Below, in pieces: positions 8,465-17,901 of a stretch of 64,000 bases of DNA. Position 1 is the stretch's first letter. Every line of letters begins with the position of its first letter. Below the pieces are notes generated by a model. The model made no database searches and was not told where the DNA came from. It was given only the letters and a program-made list of their open reading frames with translations. The translations under genes and the position numbers were made by a program. Source of the DNA: Aeromonas rivipollensis (GTDB lineage Bacteria > Pseudomonadota > Gammaproteobacteria > Enterobacterales > Aeromonadaceae); NCBI RefSeq assembly GCF_010974825.1, contig NZ_JAAILA010000037.1, forward strand, positions 18,099-82,098. The letters run 5' to 3'.

Positions 8465-8692
8465 ATGGATGAGCAACAGAAGGTGAGGGGGCCTGCCTCC
8501 TATTTTCCCTCCATCGAGAAAACCTACGGGCAGCCGATTGCCCACTGGCTGGCCCTGCTGGCGGGGCGGGAGGAGCGCAAACACATGGCGCTGGTGGCCT
8601 GGCTCAAGGGCGAGCACGGCCTGGGCCACGGCCATGCCAATGCCCTGGTGGCTCACTTTTTGGCGCAGCCCGATGCGCCTGGCGTGGCATAA
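8465..8692 (+). CDS. DUF4287 small protein
   Basis: A 75-residue helical protein matching the DUF4287 pattern: YFPSIEKTYGQP, then W-x-x-L, then a K-x-x-x-L-V-A-W-L-K segment and G-x-G-H-x-x-A-N-A-L-V-A. Members are often found next to or fused with AHSA1/SRPBCC domains, as here, where an SRPBCC gene follows 37 bp downstream. AAGGAG precedes the ATG. No biochemical function is known. Confidence 0.8.
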   Translation: MDEQQKVRGPASYFPSIEKTYGQPIAHWLALLAGREERKHMALVAWLKGEHGLGHGHANALVAHFLAQPDAPGVA

Positions 8693-8729
8693 AAATGCCG
8701 CAACGCAGGAAAGGCAGAGGAGAAGAGGG

Positions 8730-9140
8730 ATGAAGATAAGCGTCAGCGTCCGGGTCGAGCGGCCACTCGCTCTGGTATGGGAGGGGTGGAACACTCCCGC
8801 CAGCATCATGGCATGGAATGCCGCCTCCCCCGAGTGGCACTGCCCCGGCAGTCGGGTGGATCTGCGGGTCGGCGGGCTTTTTTGTCACCGTATGGCCGCC
8901 CGGGATGGCAGCATGGGGTTTGATTTCGAGGGCACCTTCACCGAGGTGGAGCCCCTAACCTCCCTGGGTTACGTCATGGACGATGGCCGCGCCGTCAGGG
9001 TGACGTTCGTGGCGGAGCAGGGAGGCACCCGGGTGCACGAGGAGTTCGACGCCGAATCCGAACACAGCGGCGAGCAGCAGCGTGCCGGCTGGCAGAGCAT
9101 ACTCGACAACTTCAAACGCTATATGGAAAGCGCGTCCTGA
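8730..9140 (+). CDS. SRPBCC (AHSA1-like) domain protein
   Basis: A 136-residue START/Bet v1-like protein: V-x-R-P-L-x-x-V-W-E-G-W at the N-terminus, G-G-x-F at about residue 48, and a C-terminal amphipathic helix (GWQSILDNFKRYME), the standard SRPBCC arrangement around a hydrophobic cavity. Start at ATG 8730, preceded by GGAGAAGAGG. Probably co-transcribed with the DUF4287 gene. The ligand is unknown. Confidence 0.85.
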   Translation: MKISVSVRVERPLALVWEGWNTPASIMAWNAASPEWHCPGSRVDLRVGGLFCHRMAARDGSMGFDFEGTFTEVEPLTSLGYVMDDGRAVRVTFVAEQGGTRVHEEFDAESEHSGEQQRAGWQSILDNFKRYMESAS

Positions 9141-9151
9141 GACGCGCTTTT
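9127..9151 (+). terminator. terminator overlapping the end of the SRPBCC gene
   Basis: AAAGCGCGTC (9127-9136), loop CTGA and GACGCGCTTT (9141-9150) followed by one more T. The left arm and loop lie inside the last codons of the gene and its stop. Confidence 0.75.
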
Positions 9152-9180
9152 CGATCAACCTTCTCCTGCCCGGCGCCGGG

Positions 9181-9705
9181 CTACTCCTCGATATCCAGCA
9201 GCACCAGGATGGCGCTCTCGCCCCCCCATTCCCGCGGGGCCTGATGGAAGGCGCGCACATTGGGGTGCTGGGCCAGCCAGCTCGGAATGCGCTGCTTGAG
9301 CACATGTTTGCCGATGCCGTGCATCACGGAGGCGACGTGGATGTTCTCTTTTTGGCACAGGGTGAGCAGGGCGGCCAGCTCCTGCTTGGCCTGGAGCTGA
9401 CTCATGCCGTGCAGATCCAGATAGATCTCCGGCGGATAGAGGCCGCGCTTGAGCTTTTTCAGCTCGAATTTTGACACGTCTTCACGCACAAATCGGGTCG
9501 GGCCCTCTTCGTCCAGATGAGGCTGGTACTCGTCGCTGAAAAAGTGGTCAACCCCAAGCTTTTCGCGGCTCTCACGCAGTTCGCGTTTCTGCTTGACCGG
9601 GCTTGAGGAGGCCCTTATGGTATCTTGCTTAATTTTCCGGGTACCTTTGACAGCATCACGAAACAGCAGGCTTTCCTCGTCTGTGGGTGAGGGCGATTTT
9701 TTCAT
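9181..9705 (-). CDS. smrB: SmrB, Smr-domain endonuclease (ribosome rescue)
   Basis: The 174-residue protein has a basic N-terminal arm and a C-terminal Smr domain with DLHG at 97-100 and HGIGKHVLK at 129-137, both diagnostic. In E. coli SmrB (YfcN) cleaves mRNA at collided ribosomes. It is divergent from prmB, which methylates ribosomal protein uL3; the same smrB/prmB/aroC arrangement is found in E. coli. Confidence 0.93.
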   Translation of the reverse strand: MKKSPSPTDEESLLFRDAVKGTRKIKQDTIRASSSPVKQKRELRESREKLGVDHFFSDEYQPHLDEEGPTRFVREDVSKFELKKLKRGLYPPEIYLDLHGMSQLQAKQELAALLTLCQKENIHVASVMHGIGKHVLKQRIPSWLAQHPNVRAFHQAPREWGGESAILVLLDIEE

Positions 9706-9770
9706 CAGGTACTCGTCTTGCTCGCTGTATAGAATTCTCGGGCCGGATATTACTCGACTTGGAGGTGGAT

Positions 9771-10706
9771 TTGGACAAGATATTTATCGACGAGGTGGTT
9801 GCCGAGATGCACACCATCCAGGACATGTTGCGCTGGGCCATGAGTCGTTTCAACGACGCCGGGATCTTCTACGGACATGGTACCGACAACGCCTGGGATG
9901 AGGCCGTGCAACTGGTGCTGCCCGCGTTACATCTGCCGCCGGACGTGGATCCCGGCATGCGCCACTCCCGCCTGACCACCAGCGAGCGCCACCGCATCGC
10001 CGAGCTGATCATCCGCCGGGTGCAGGAGCGGGTGCCTGCCGCCTACCTGACCAACAAGGCCTGGTACGCGGGTTGGGAGTTCTACGTGGACGAGCGGGTG
10101 CTCATCCCGCGCTCCCCCATCGCCGAGATGGTGGCCAACCGCTTCGCTCCCTTCCTCAAACATGAGCCGACCCGGATCATGGATCTCTGCACCGGCTCGG
10201 GTTGCATCGCCATCATCATGGCCCACGAGTTCCCCCATGCGGAAGTGGATGCCATCGACATCAGCGTCGATGCCCTCAACGTGGCCGAGCGCAATATCAA
10301 CGATCATGGCCTTGAGCAGCAGGTCATTCCGATCCGCTCCGATCTGATGCGCGACCTGCCCGCCGGTGACAAGTACGATCTCATCGTCTCCAACCCGCCC
10401 TACGTGGACTCCGAGGACATGTCGGACTTGCCGGAGGAGTTTCGCCACGAGCCGGAGCTGGCGCTGGCATCGGGCTCCGATGGCCTCAAGCTCACCAAGC
10501 GCATCCTGGCCAACGCCGCGGACTTCCTCAAGGATGATGGCGTGCTGGTGGTCGAGGTGGGCAACAGCATGATCCACCTGGAAGCCCAATTCCCCGAGGT
10601 GCCCTTCACTTGGGTCGAGTTCGAGAACGGTGGTCACGGCGTCTTCGTGATGACCCGCGCCGAGCTGGTGCAGTACCAGGCCCATTTCGCGATTTACAAG
10701 AGCTAA
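9771..10706 (+). CDS. prmB: PrmB, ribosomal protein uL3 glutamine methyltransferase
   Basis: The product (311 aa) is colinear with E. coli PrmB from its start: [19 protein letters not shown], then [10 protein letters not shown], then the SAM-binding [12 protein letters not shown] and the catalytic NPPY at about 208-211. It methylates a glutamine of uL3 during ribosome assembly. I take TTG 9771 as the start because GGAGG lies 5 nt upstream and the E. coli protein begins at the same residue; upstream in-frame codons would extend it into the smrB promoter region. aroC follows after 16 bp. Confidence 0.93.
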   Translation: MDKIFIDEVVAEMHTIQDMLRWAMSRFNDAGIFYGHGTDNAWDEAVQLVLPALHLPPDVDPGMRHSRLTTSERHRIAELIIRRVQERVPAAYLTNKAWYAGWEFYVDERVLIPRSPIAEMVANRFAPFLKHEPTRIMDLCTGSGCIAIIMAHEFPHAEVDAIDISVDALNVAERNINDHGLEQQVIPIRSDLMRDLPAGDKYDLIVSNPPYVDSEDMSDLPEEFRHEPELALASGSDGLKLTKRILANAADFLKDDGVLVVEVGNSMIHLEAQFPEVPFTWVEFENGGHGVFVMTRAELVQYQAHFAIYKS

Positions 10707-10722
10707 GCAGCAAGGAGCATCC

Positions 10723-11811
10723 ATGGCAGGGAACAGTTTTGGCCAACTCTTTCGGGTCACCACCTTTGGCGAGAGCCACGGCCTCGCGCTTGGCGCCGTG
10801 GTCGACGGTTGCCCCCCGGGGCTGGAGATAAGCGAAGCGGATCTGCAAATCGATCTGGACAGGCGCAAGCCCGGCACCTCCCGCTACACCACCCAGCGCC
10901 GCGAGGCGGACGAGGTGAAGATCCTGGCCGGGGTGTTCGAGGGACGCACCACGGGCACCTCCATCGGGCTCTTGATCGAGAACACCGATCAGCGCTCCAA
11001 GGACTACTCCGAGATCAAGGATCTGTTCCGTCCGGGCCACGCCGACTACACCTATCACCAGAAGTACGGCCAGCGTGACTACCGCGGCGGTGGTCGCTCC
11101 TCGGCCCGCGAGACCGCCATGCGGGTGGCGGCGGGGGCCATCGCCAAGAAGTACCTCAAGCAGATGCACGGCATCGAGATAGTGGGCTTTCTCTCCCAGC
11201 TCGGCCCCATCAAGGCCGAGGCCTTCGATGCGAGCCAGATCGAGCAGAACCCCTTCTTCTTCCCCGATGCGGGCAAGCTGGAGGCCCTCGACGAGTACAT
11301 GCGGGCGCTCAAGAAAGAGGGCAACAGCATAGGCGCCAAGGTGGCTGTCATTGCGCGCAACGTGCCTGTGGGACTGGGTGAGCCGGTGTTCGACCGGCTC
11401 GACGCCGACATCGCTCACGCCATGATGGGCATCAATGCGGTGAAAGGGGTCGAGATAGGTGACGGTTTCGCCGTGGTGGAGCAAAAAGGCTCCGAGCATC
11501 GCGACGAGATGACCCCGGCCGGCTTTGCCAGCAACCATGCGGGCGGCATCCTGGGGGGCATCTCCTCCGGCCAGGACATAGTGGTGAGCATGGCGCTCAA
11601 GCCCACCTCCAGCATCACTGTGCCGGGCAAGACCATCAACACCAGCGGCGAGGCCACCGAGATGATCACCAAGGGGCGCCATGATCCTTGTGTCGGCATC
11701 CGTGCCGTGCCCATCGCCGAGGCCATGCTGGCCCTGGTGCTGATGGATCACCTGCTGCGCCACCGTGCCCAGAACCAGGGCGTGCATACCCAGACCCCGC
11801 TGCTGCGCTGA
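10723..11811 (+). CDS. aroC: AroC, chorismate synthase
   Basis: Full-length (362 aa) chorismate synthase, which makes chorismate from EPSP in the last shikimate step using reduced flavin. Signature regions visible: GESHG near residue 15, RRKPGTS-type segment, [11 protein letters not shown] at about 121-131, and the late GRHDPC motif. AAGGAG precedes the ATG and prmB ends 16 bp upstream, so the two probably form one transcript ended by the terminator at 11853. Confidence 0.97.
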   Translation: MAGNSFGQLFRVTTFGESHGLALGAVVDGCPPGLEISEADLQIDLDRRKPGTSRYTTQRREADEVKILAGVFEGRTTGTSIGLLIENTDQRSKDYSEIKDLFRPGHADYTYHQKYGQRDYRGGGRSSARETAMRVAAGAIAKKYLKQMHGIEIVGFLSQLGPIKAEAFDASQIEQNPFFFPDAGKLEALDEYMRALKKEGNSIGAKVAVIARNVPVGLGEPVFDRLDADIAHAMMGINAVKGVEIGDGFAVVEQKGSEHRDEMTPAGFASNHAGGILGGISSGQDIVVSMALKPTSSITVPGKTINTSGEATEMITKGRHDPCVGIRAVPIAEAMLALVLMDHLLRHRAQNQGVHTQTPLLR

Positions 11812-11852
11812 TCTGCAAGCAGCGCTGTCAGCTGATCACCGTGCACGGCAAA

Positions 11853-11875
11853 AAGGCGACCCCAGGGTCGCCTTT
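11853..11875. terminator. bidirectional terminator after aroC
   Basis: GGCGACCC (11855-11862), 2-nt loop and GGGTCGCC (11865-11872), with TTT on the plus side and AAAA in front that gives a T run on the minus strand. It serves aroC and the convergent binding-protein gene. Confidence 0.88.
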
Positions 11876-11899
11876 CTCGTTTGTGCGGTGTCGTCAGGG

Positions 11900-12715
11900 T
11901 CAGCCCTGAGTGCCTTCCTCCCGGGGCTGGCTGCCATCGATGCGGCACACCGGCGGGGCAAACGCCGCGTCCAGCGCCGGGAGGTCGGCGATGGCGGCAT
12001 CGATGCGGGCAAGCTCTGCGTCGCTCACCGCCTGGCTGGCGAACATCAGGCTGACCGGCTGCTGGTGCAACAGCACCTGGCACAGGGTGAACTCCTCTGC
12101 CCCCAGCTGGGCCAGCCGATGGCGGGCATATTGCCACTCTATGATGACCCCATCGAGTCGCCGCGCCAGCAGGAGGGCGATCAGCCTGTCATCCGAGTTG
12201 TATTCGCTCGCCTGCCGAAGGGAGGGGCAGGCGTCGCTCAGGGGGAGGGGACGGGTGCCTCGCAGCTTGCCAAGGCGTAGCCCCGTCTGCTGGCACAGGT
12301 CCGCTAGGCCCCTTATCCCCTGCCAGCGATCTGGGTTCCCGGGGGCCGCCTTGTGGCTGAGCAGCACGAAGCTGGCGCGTCTGTAGGGGGCCGAGAAGCG
12401 GGCGAAGCGCGCCCGCTCCGGGGTCTTCAGGGCCCCCATGGCGACATCCAGCTGCTGGCGTGCCATGAGGTGCAAGGCCCGGGCCCAGGGGAGGTTGCGA
12501 AACGCGGGCTCAAGATTGGCGCCGCGGAGGATCTGGCGGGTCAGGGTCACGTCCAGCCCGCCGAGCTCGCCATCGGCCTCGATCTCGCTAAAGGGGGGCC
12601 AGTGGCTCCAGGCCACCGACAGTGTCTCCCTGGCGCCAAGGGGCAGGCTCGGTGCGAACAGCAGGCCCAGGCTCAATGCGCAGTGAATAGCGGTCTGGAT
12701 ATGTTTCCTGATCAA
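11900..12715 (-). CDS. periplasmic substrate-binding (SBP family 3) protein
   Basis: A 271-residue exported protein resembling amino-acid-type family 3 binding proteins: after the signal peptide (residues about 1-28, ending PLGA) come W-x-H-W-P-P-F and G-x-x-x-G-L-D-V, then P-W-A-R-A-L and the hinge region. No permease or ATPase gene is adjacent, so it may be an orphan binding protein or a sensory partner. The start is TTG 12715, supported by GGGAGG 5 nt upstream and the signal peptide beginning immediately; an ATG further upstream lacks both. Confidence 0.8.
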   Translation of the reverse strand: MIRKHIQTAIHCALSLGLLFAPSLPLGARETLSVAWSHWPPFSEIEADGELGGLDVTLTRQILRGANLEPAFRNLPWARALHLMARQQLDVAMGALKTPERARFARFSAPYRRASFVLLSHKAAPGNPDRWQGIRGLADLCQQTGLRLGKLRGTRPLPLSDACPSLRQASEYNSDDRLIALLLARRLDGVIIEWQYARHRLAQLGAEEFTLCQVLLHQQPVSLMFASQAVSDAELARIDAAIADLPALDAAFAPPVCRIDGSQPREEGTQG

Positions 12716-13025
12716 GCAGAACCTCCCTGTTCTGTGTCGTGAGTGTATGAATACGCACCCCAGGATGGGACTAGCCCTGGCGAGCGTCATCATCGCCATT
12801 CTGCCCCGCCATAGCGGGCTTTTCCACCCGGGCTGGGAGGCATATCACATTTTTCTCGTCTAAGTGCGCCAACTCCGTTAGACTGCGCCTCTATTCTTTC
12901 CCCTTTGCTCTGCTCCCCGGGGAAATCGTTGTTTTCTCTATAGGCCCAGATCCTGTGAGATGGCATCGGCTCAGCAGAGGAGCCCCACCACAGATCCCCG
13001 GCGCCCCTATCCCTAGCAGGTAATT
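12716..13025. promoter_or_regulatory. divergent promoter region, binding protein and rhlE
   Basis: The 310 bp between the two divergent genes hold no credible coding sequence. The half nearest rhlE is C/T-rich and probably a long 5' leader. Just before the rhlE ATG there is AGCAGGTAATT, with a modest ribosome site. I see no clear operator. Confidence 0.4.
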
Positions 13026-14414
13026 ATGAGTTTTACTTCCCTCGGTCTGGCCGAACCCTTGTTGCGTGCCGTTGCCGAGCAAGGCTACGACACCCCGTCT
13101 CCCATCCAGCAACAAGCGATCCCGGCCGTCCTGGCTGGCCGTGACCTGATGGCCGCCGCCCAGACCGGGACCGGCAAGACCGCAGGCTTTACCCTGCCGA
13201 TGCTGCAGCGCCTCACCGAGAGCAAGCGCAAAGTATCCCCGAACCGCATTCGTGCCCTGGTGCTGACTCCGACCCGCGAGCTGGCTGCCCAGGTGGGCGA
13301 GAGCGTGCGCAACTACGGCAAGCACCTGCCGATCCGCAGCCACGTCGTCTTCGGCGGCGTCAGCATCAACCCGCAGATGATGGCAACCCGCCGTGGTCTG
13401 GACGTGCTGGTGGCCTGCCCGGGCCGCCTGATGGATCTCTACAACCAGAACGCCGTCAAGTTCGACGAAGTCGAGATCCTGGTACTGGACGAAGCGGACC
13501 GCATGCTCGACATGGGCTTCATCCGTGACATCCGCAAGATCCTGGCCCTGATGCCGAAGAAGCGCCAGAACCTGCTCTTCTCCGCCACCTTCGCCGACGA
13601 GATCCGCGAGCTGGCCACCGGCCTGCTGGACAACCCGGCGGTGATCGAAGTGGCCCCGCGCAACAGCACCGCCGAGCGTATCGAGCAGCTGGTGCACCCC
13701 TGTGACAAGGCCAACAAGATCGCGCTCTTGAGCCACCTGGTCACCAGCAACGACTGGCAGCAGGTACTGGTGTTCACCCGTACCAAGCACATGGCCAACC
13801 GTGTTGCCGAGACCCTCGACAAGAACGGCGTCAGCGCCGCCGCCATCCACGGCAACAAGAGCCAGGGTGCCCGTACCCGTGCCCTGGCCGGTTTCAAGGA
13901 AGGCAGTGTCAAGGTGCTGGTGGCGACCGACATCGCCGCCCGTGGTCTGGACATCGACAAGTTGCCGCAAGTGGTCAACTTCGAGCTGCCCAACGTGGCG
14001 GAAGACTACGTGCACCGTATCGGTCGTACCGGCCGTGCCGGCGCCGCCGGTCACGCCATCTCCCTGGTGGCGGCCGATGAAGGCAAGCTCATCAAGGCCA
14101 TCGAGCGTCTGACCAAGCAGAACATCAAGTGCGAGCAGGTGGCTGGCTTTGAAGCCTCCCGCGAGACGCTGGACAACATCGCCCGTGGCATAGGCGCGCC
14201 GCTTCGCAAAGAGCCGCGGGATCCGAGCGAAGAGCGCCGTGCGCCGCGCCCGCAGGGTCAGCGTCAGGGGGCCGGTCGCTCCGGCAATGCTGGCGGTGCA
14301 CGCACCGGTGGCAACGCGGGCAAGCCAAAGCCGCAAGGTGGACAGCGTCCCGCCGAGGGTGCCGCCAAACCGGCTCAGGCCCGTCGTCCCCGCCGCGCCA
14401 GCCACAACCAGTAA
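13026..14414 (+). CDS. rhlE: RhlE-type DEAD-box RNA helicase
   Basis: A 462-residue ATP-dependent RNA helicase with motifs in order: Q motif ([10 protein letters not shown]), motif I AQTGTGKT (about 48-55), PTRELA, DEAD in [16 protein letters not shown] in FSATF, and [10 protein letters not shown] in the second RecA domain. The last 75 residues are a low-complexity tail rich in Arg, Gly, Pro and Gln, as in RhlE proteins that act in ribosome assembly and RNA decay. Single gene with a strong terminator. Confidence 0.92.
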   Translation: MSFTSLGLAEPLLRAVAEQGYDTPSPIQQQAIPAVLAGRDLMAAAQTGTGKTAGFTLPMLQRLTESKRKVSPNRIRALVLTPTRELAAQVGESVRNYGKHLPIRSHVVFGGVSINPQMMATRRGLDVLVACPGRLMDLYNQNAVKFDEVEILVLDEADRMLDMGFIRDIRKILALMPKKRQNLLFSATFADEIRELATGLLDNPAVIEVAPRNSTAERIEQLVHPCDKANKIALLSHLVTSNDWQQVLVFTRTKHMANRVAETLDKNGVSAAAIHGNKSQGARTRALAGFKEGSVKVLVATDIAARGLDIDKLPQVVNFELPNVAEDYVHRIGRTGRAGAAGHAISLVAADEGKLIKAIERLTKQNIKCEQVAGFEASRETLDNIARGIGAPLRKEPRDPSEERRAPRPQGQRQGAGRSGNAGGARTGGNAGKPKPQGGQRPAEGAAKPAQARRPRRASHNQ

Positions 14415-14452
14415 GCGGCTCGGGAGCCAGGCTCCCCGGCTGTTCGGTTGCT

Positions 14453-14485
14453 AAAAAAGCCCGCACCATCTGGTGCGGGCTTTTT
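14453..14485. terminator. bidirectional terminator after rhlE
   Basis: A-run, GCCCGCACCA (14459-14468), 2-nt loop, TGGTGCGGGC (14471-14480) and five T. The preceding A6 provides the minus-strand T run for the convergent MAPEG gene. Confidence 0.93.
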
Positions 14486-14508
14486 GTTTGTGGTCAGCAG
14501 TGAAATGG

Positions 14509-14895
14509 TCAGGGGATGAGCACGGTGATCAAGATATGGGCCGCGCTCACCAGGATAACGCTGAAGGTCAGCCCCATCCCCACCACCCGATAGCGGAAGT
14601 TCTCCGGCGTGCGGCTCATGCCAAAGGCGTGGCAGAGGCGGCCGCACAACAAGCTGGCCCCCAGCAGATGGACAAGCCAGGGAGTCTGGCTGGTCACTTC
14701 GACAAAATAGATGAGCAGCAGGGCCAGGGGAACATACTCGGCAAAGTTGGCGTGCACCCGCATGGCCCGCAGCATGGCGGGATCTTCCCCGTGCCCCAGC
14801 GCCACCCCGCGGCTGTGGCGGGTGCGAATGGTGCGCACGCTGAGCAAGACAAAGAGCAGGGCGAGCAGGGCTGCGTAGATGGGCACTATGGTCAT
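14509..14895 (-). CDS. MAPEG-family membrane protein
   Basis: A 128-residue inner-membrane protein with four predicted membrane helices and the MAPEG core: R-x-x-x-N-F-A-E-Y-V-P-L-x-L-L-L around residues 48-63, followed by G-R-x-x-H-A-x-G. MAPEG members include microsomal glutathione S-transferases; bacterial ones are mostly uncharacterised. The start at 14895 (MTIVPIY) begins directly with the first membrane helix; only a weak GAGAG precedes it. Confidence 0.85.
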   Translation of the reverse strand: MTIVPIYAALLALLFVLLSVRTIRTRHSRGVALGHGEDPAMLRAMRVHANFAEYVPLALLLIYFVEVTSQTPWLVHLLGASLLCGRLCHAFGMSRTPENFRYRVVGMGLTFSVILVSAAHILITVLIP

Positions 14896-15037
14896 GGTAT
14901 CTGGCTCTCGAGTGGATGTGTTTGTTTTGATATTGCTTGGCGCCTCAATGGCTTGCCTCTGAGGGTAGCAGCAAGATGTGGCGAGTTGGCGAACCAGGGC
15001 GGAACCCGCGGCCGAGAGCGCCTGGACCCAAAGAGTA

Positions 15038-15071
15038 AAAAGCCCCGCCAACTTATGCTGGCGGGGCTTTT
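15038..15071 (-). terminator. terminator of the aromatic amino acid permease gene
   Basis: AGCCCCGCCA (15041-15050), 8-nt loop and TGGCGGGGCT (15059-15068). On the minus strand the stem is followed by TTTTT. It lies 30 bp past the permease stop codon. Confidence 0.9.
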
Positions 15072-15099
15072 CAATATGGGGCATCCAAAGCCGGTAGGA

Positions 15100-16293
15100 T
15101 CAGAGCGCGGGCAACATGCCGAGGCTGACGCTCACCTGGACCCCGACGATCAGCACCCCCATGGCGCCAGCGAGTCCCAGTGCAACCACGCCGCCCGGGA
15201 CGCGGTAATGGTGCGCCTCTGCCTGCTTGCGGCTCTGCCACACCAGGGCCACCGGCAGCAGCACCGCCAGCACCGCCAGGGCAATGGCGGCGTAACCCAG
15301 CGCCATGATGAAGCCCTGGGGGAAGTAGAGGGCAAACAACAGGGGGGGCACGAAGGTGATCATGCCGGTCTGGCTGCGGCCCTGCCAGTTGTCCTTGCGG
15401 CGGGTCACCTTGGCCATGAAATCAAAGAGCCCGAGCGTCACCCCGAGGAAGGAGGTGGCGAGCGCGAGATCTGCGAACAGGTGCATCGCCTGATTGAAGG
15501 CGGGCCAGTTCACCAGGTTGCCGACGCTGGCGAGCAGGCTGTCGAGGGCCCCGCCGGTCTGGATCAGGCTCTGCTGGCCCAGCAGGCCGAGGATCGCCAC
15601 CTGCCACAGCACATAGAGGATGAGCGGCAGGGCTGAGCCCCACACAAAGACCCGGCGCAGTTGCTTGGGGCAATCGCCGAGGTAGAGCATGACGCTCGGG
15701 ATGGAGCCGTGGAAGCCGAACGAGGTGAAGATGACCGGCAGGCCTGCCAGCAGCAAACCCTGACCCAGCGGCATGGAGAGCAGATGTTGACCCTCGGCGC
15801 GGGGCAGCAGCAGCGCCAGCACCCCTACCATGATCACCAGTTTGACGGTGAACATCAGCCGGTTGAGGTAATCCACCTGCCTGGTGCCGATGCACACCAT
15901 GCCGCCGAACAGCAGGGTGAAGGCCCAGGCTGCCTGCTCCTGGCTGACTGTGGTGCCCGCATCGGCCAGCGCCTGGGCCAGCAGGCTGCTTCCGCCGCTG
16001 ATGTAGGCGGAGGCCAGGGAGTAGAACAGCATCAGGATGCAGAAGGAGGCGATGCGCTTGCCCCAGGGGCCGAGCAGGTGATCCGCCAACTGGTGCAGGT
16101 ACCACTTGCCGGTATTGAGGCTGGCCTCCACCTGCAGCATGGCGGTGAAGGCCATCAGGGCCCAGAGCCCGACCATCAGTAGCAGGGTGGCGGGGCCGCC
16201 CAGCGACGAGGAGGCCAGCGGCAGGGCGAGCATGCCGGCACCTATGGTGGTGCCGGCGATAAGCAGGGTGCAACCCAGGGTTTTGGTATTCAT
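15100..16293 (-). CDS. tyrP: aromatic amino acid permease, TyrP/HAAAP family
   Basis: A 397-residue inner-membrane protein with about 11 membrane helices that starts MNTKTLGCTLLIAGTTIGAG, nearly the same layout as E. coli TyrP (MKNRTLG...). The G-T-T-I-G-A-G-M-L motif of the hydroxy/aromatic amino acid permease family is intact. It should import tyrosine or a related aromatic amino acid with protons. An ATG nine bases upstream (16302) is possible, but 16293 matches E. coli. Upstream DNA contains two TyrR-like boxes, which fits tyrosine control. A Mtr- or TnaB-like specificity cannot be excluded. Confidence 0.85.
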   Translation of the reverse strand: MNTKTLGCTLLIAGTTIGAGMLALPLASSSLGGPATLLLMVGLWALMAFTAMLQVEASLNTGKWYLHQLADHLLGPWGKRIASFCILMLFYSLASAYISGGSSLLAQALADAGTTVSQEQAAWAFTLLFGGMVCIGTRQVDYLNRLMFTVKLVIMVGVLALLLPRAEGQHLLSMPLGQGLLLAGLPVIFTSFGFHGSIPSVMLYLGDCPKQLRRVFVWGSALPLILYVLWQVAILGLLGQQSLIQTGGALDSLLASVGNLVNWPAFNQAMHLFADLALATSFLGVTLGLFDFMAKVTRRKDNWQGRSQTGMITFVPPLLFALYFPQGFIMALGYAAIALAVLAVLLPVALVWQSRKQAEAHHYRVPGGVVALGLAGAMGVLIVGVQVSVSLGMLPAL

Positions 16294-16310
16294 GGTGTCC
16301 ATCCAGATAG

Positions 16311-16444
16311 AGAAACTGCGTATTTACAAAAGCGTGCCAGTGGCGCTGTCGGCCGGGTGCCTCCGGGGTCGGGACCGGAGGCTAGCAATATCGGAGTGGA
16401 CGCATCGTTACGAAAAACCCGTGGATTGTAAAAGATGGTTGCCA
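16311..16444 (-). promoter_or_regulatory. two TyrR-like boxes upstream of tyrP
   Basis: The TyrR consensus is TGTAAA-N6-TTTACA with an essential G-N14-C. At 16427-16444 the sequence is TGTAAA, six bases, TTGCCA (10 of 12 matches). At 16311-16328 the right half TTTACA is perfect and the left half AGAAAC is weak, but the G and C keep the N14 spacing. The second lies 18 bp before the start codon. Inference from consensus only. Confidence 0.5.
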
Positions 16445-16551
16445 CGTTAACGGATCAAAATAGTGGAAACAAGCCTGAAAAGGCGGATTTTGTACTGCGA
16501 GGTGGCAGTGGGTGGAAATAAAAGATGACAGCAAGCGGTCTTGACTGGTGG

Positions 16552-16586
16552 AAAAGCGCGCCGGCGGGGCAGGAGACCGCCAGCGC
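16552..16586 (-). terminator. terminator of cra
   Basis: GCGCCGGCGG (16558-16567), 9-nt loop and CCGCCAGCGC (16577-16586), with one G-U pair on the transcript. On the minus strand the stem is followed by a short TTTT. Confidence 0.65.
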
Positions 16587-16596
16587 GTGAGGGGCG

Positions 16597-17592
16597 TCAG
16601 CGGCGACGCTTGAGGGTGCGGCTCACATAGTGCAGACCACAGCGGTAGTGGCCGTTGATGGCCTCGAAGGCAAGGGTGAGGGCCTGGGCAGCCAGGGCGT
16701 CGTGCTGCTGGGGCAGTGAGTTGATGCCAAAGGGGAGGAAGTCCAGCAGCCGATCGTCCCCGAAAGTGGCCATGGCAATCCGGCTCATGTCGGCTTCCTG
16801 CTCCAGCAGATAGTCGAGCACCCCCTCCATCAATATGTAGGAGGTGGCGACCAGCGCCTCGGGCAGTTGGCCGAGCCGCTGGTGCAGCTCCTTGATCAGG
16901 CGATAGCCCTCGGCGCGGGAGAAGTGGGCTCCCTCGCAGACATGGGGTGTCAGCGGTGCGGCGCTGGCGTGGCTGCTCAACGCCTGCTCGAAACCGGCGC
17001 GGCGCTCCTGGCTGATCGTGAGACCCGGCAGCGCTGTGATCAGGGCGACATGGCGAAGGGCGGGGGTGAGCAGGGAGGCGGTGAGATCGCAGCTCGCCTT
17101 CTGGTTTTCACTCGCCACGGTAATGAAATGGTCGGCGGCCAGGGCCCGGTCTATGGCCAGGATCTGCACACCATGGGTCTGCTGCTCCCGATAGAAAGGA
17201 TCCGCCGGCGGCAGGCAGCTCGCCACCAGCAGCGCATCCACATGGCGGCTGACCAGCATCCGGGCCAGCTCCTTCTCGGTGTCCGGCTCGTCTTCCGAGC
17301 AGACGATCAGCAGCTGATAGCCCTGAGCCCGGGCGCCTTGCTCGAGGCGCTTGGCGAGCTTGGCGTAACTGGCGTTCTCAAGGTCCGGCAGGATGAAGCC
17401 CAGGGTCCTGGTCTGGCCGCCGCGCAGGGAGGCGGCGCGGCTGTCCGGCTGATAGTTGTGGGCCAGGACCACGGCCATCACCTTGTCACGGGTGGCCTGG
17501 CTGATGCGATATTGATCCGCCTTGCCGTTGATCACATAGCTGGCGGTGGTACGCGAGACACCGGCCAGGGCGGCGATTTCATCCAGTTTCAT
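16597..17592 (-). CDS. cra: Cra (FruR), catabolite repressor/activator, LacI family
   Basis: A 331-residue LacI-family regulator; the N-terminal helix-turn-helix MKLDEIAALAGVSRTTASYV is almost identical to E. coli Cra, followed by the VINGKADQYRIS hinge region and a sugar-binding core. Cra senses fructose 1-phosphate and controls fructose use and central carbon flux. It is divergent from fruBKA with two matching operators between. The start at 17592 aligns with E. coli; ATG 17595 one codon upstream is also present. A TauE-like alternative is not plausible. Confidence 0.93.
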   Translation of the reverse strand: MKLDEIAALAGVSRTTASYVINGKADQYRISQATRDKVMAVVLAHNYQPDSRAASLRGGQTRTLGFILPDLENASYAKLAKRLEQGARAQGYQLLIVCSEDEPDTEKELARMLVSRHVDALLVASCLPPADPFYREQQTHGVQILAIDRALAADHFITVASENQKASCDLTASLLTPALRHVALITALPGLTISQERRAGFEQALSSHASAAPLTPHVCEGAHFSRAEGYRLIKELHQRLGQLPEALVATSYILMEGVLDYLLEQEADMSRIAMATFGDDRLLDFLPFGINSLPQQHDALAAQALTLAFEAINGHYRCGLHYVSRTLKRRR

Positions 17593-17706
17593 CATATTGG
17601 CTCTGTTTGAGTTGCAAGGCCCGCGACGGTTTCAGGTGGGGGCACCGAAAAGTGTGCGCGGGATCATATCATTGAAAAGCACTCTCAGTGGGATCTTGAA
17701 CAATTG

Positions 17707-17748
17707 GCTGAAACGATTCAGTCTGAGTGTAAGTGAAACGATTCAGCT
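17707..17748 (+). promoter_or_regulatory. two Cra operators upstream of fruBKA
   Basis: Two near-identical palindromic sites: GCTGAAACGATTCAGT at 17707-17722 and AGTGAAACGATTCAGCT at 17732-17748, centre-to-centre 25 bp. Both match the Cra/FruR consensus (TGAAACG-x-TTCA type). They sit about 155-195 bp before the fruB start and 115-155 bp before cra, so they can serve both promoters. Confidence 0.9.
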
Positions 17749-17901
17749 TGTCAGTAAGCGATGAATGTTCGACCAGGAAATGCCGCAGCGGCCTACCTGG
17801 GGGAAGATTCCCGTCTATTGTCAGCAGGCAAATTACCCGAAATCCAAGTTGAGTTGAGCCGGTGTGCCGCGAGGCGAAGCCGGACCTGATGGAGAATCTC
17901 T

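Noticed and set aside
12891..14405. 504-codon open frame opposite rhlE
   Set aside because: Antisense shadow of RhlE; no plausible start site or family.
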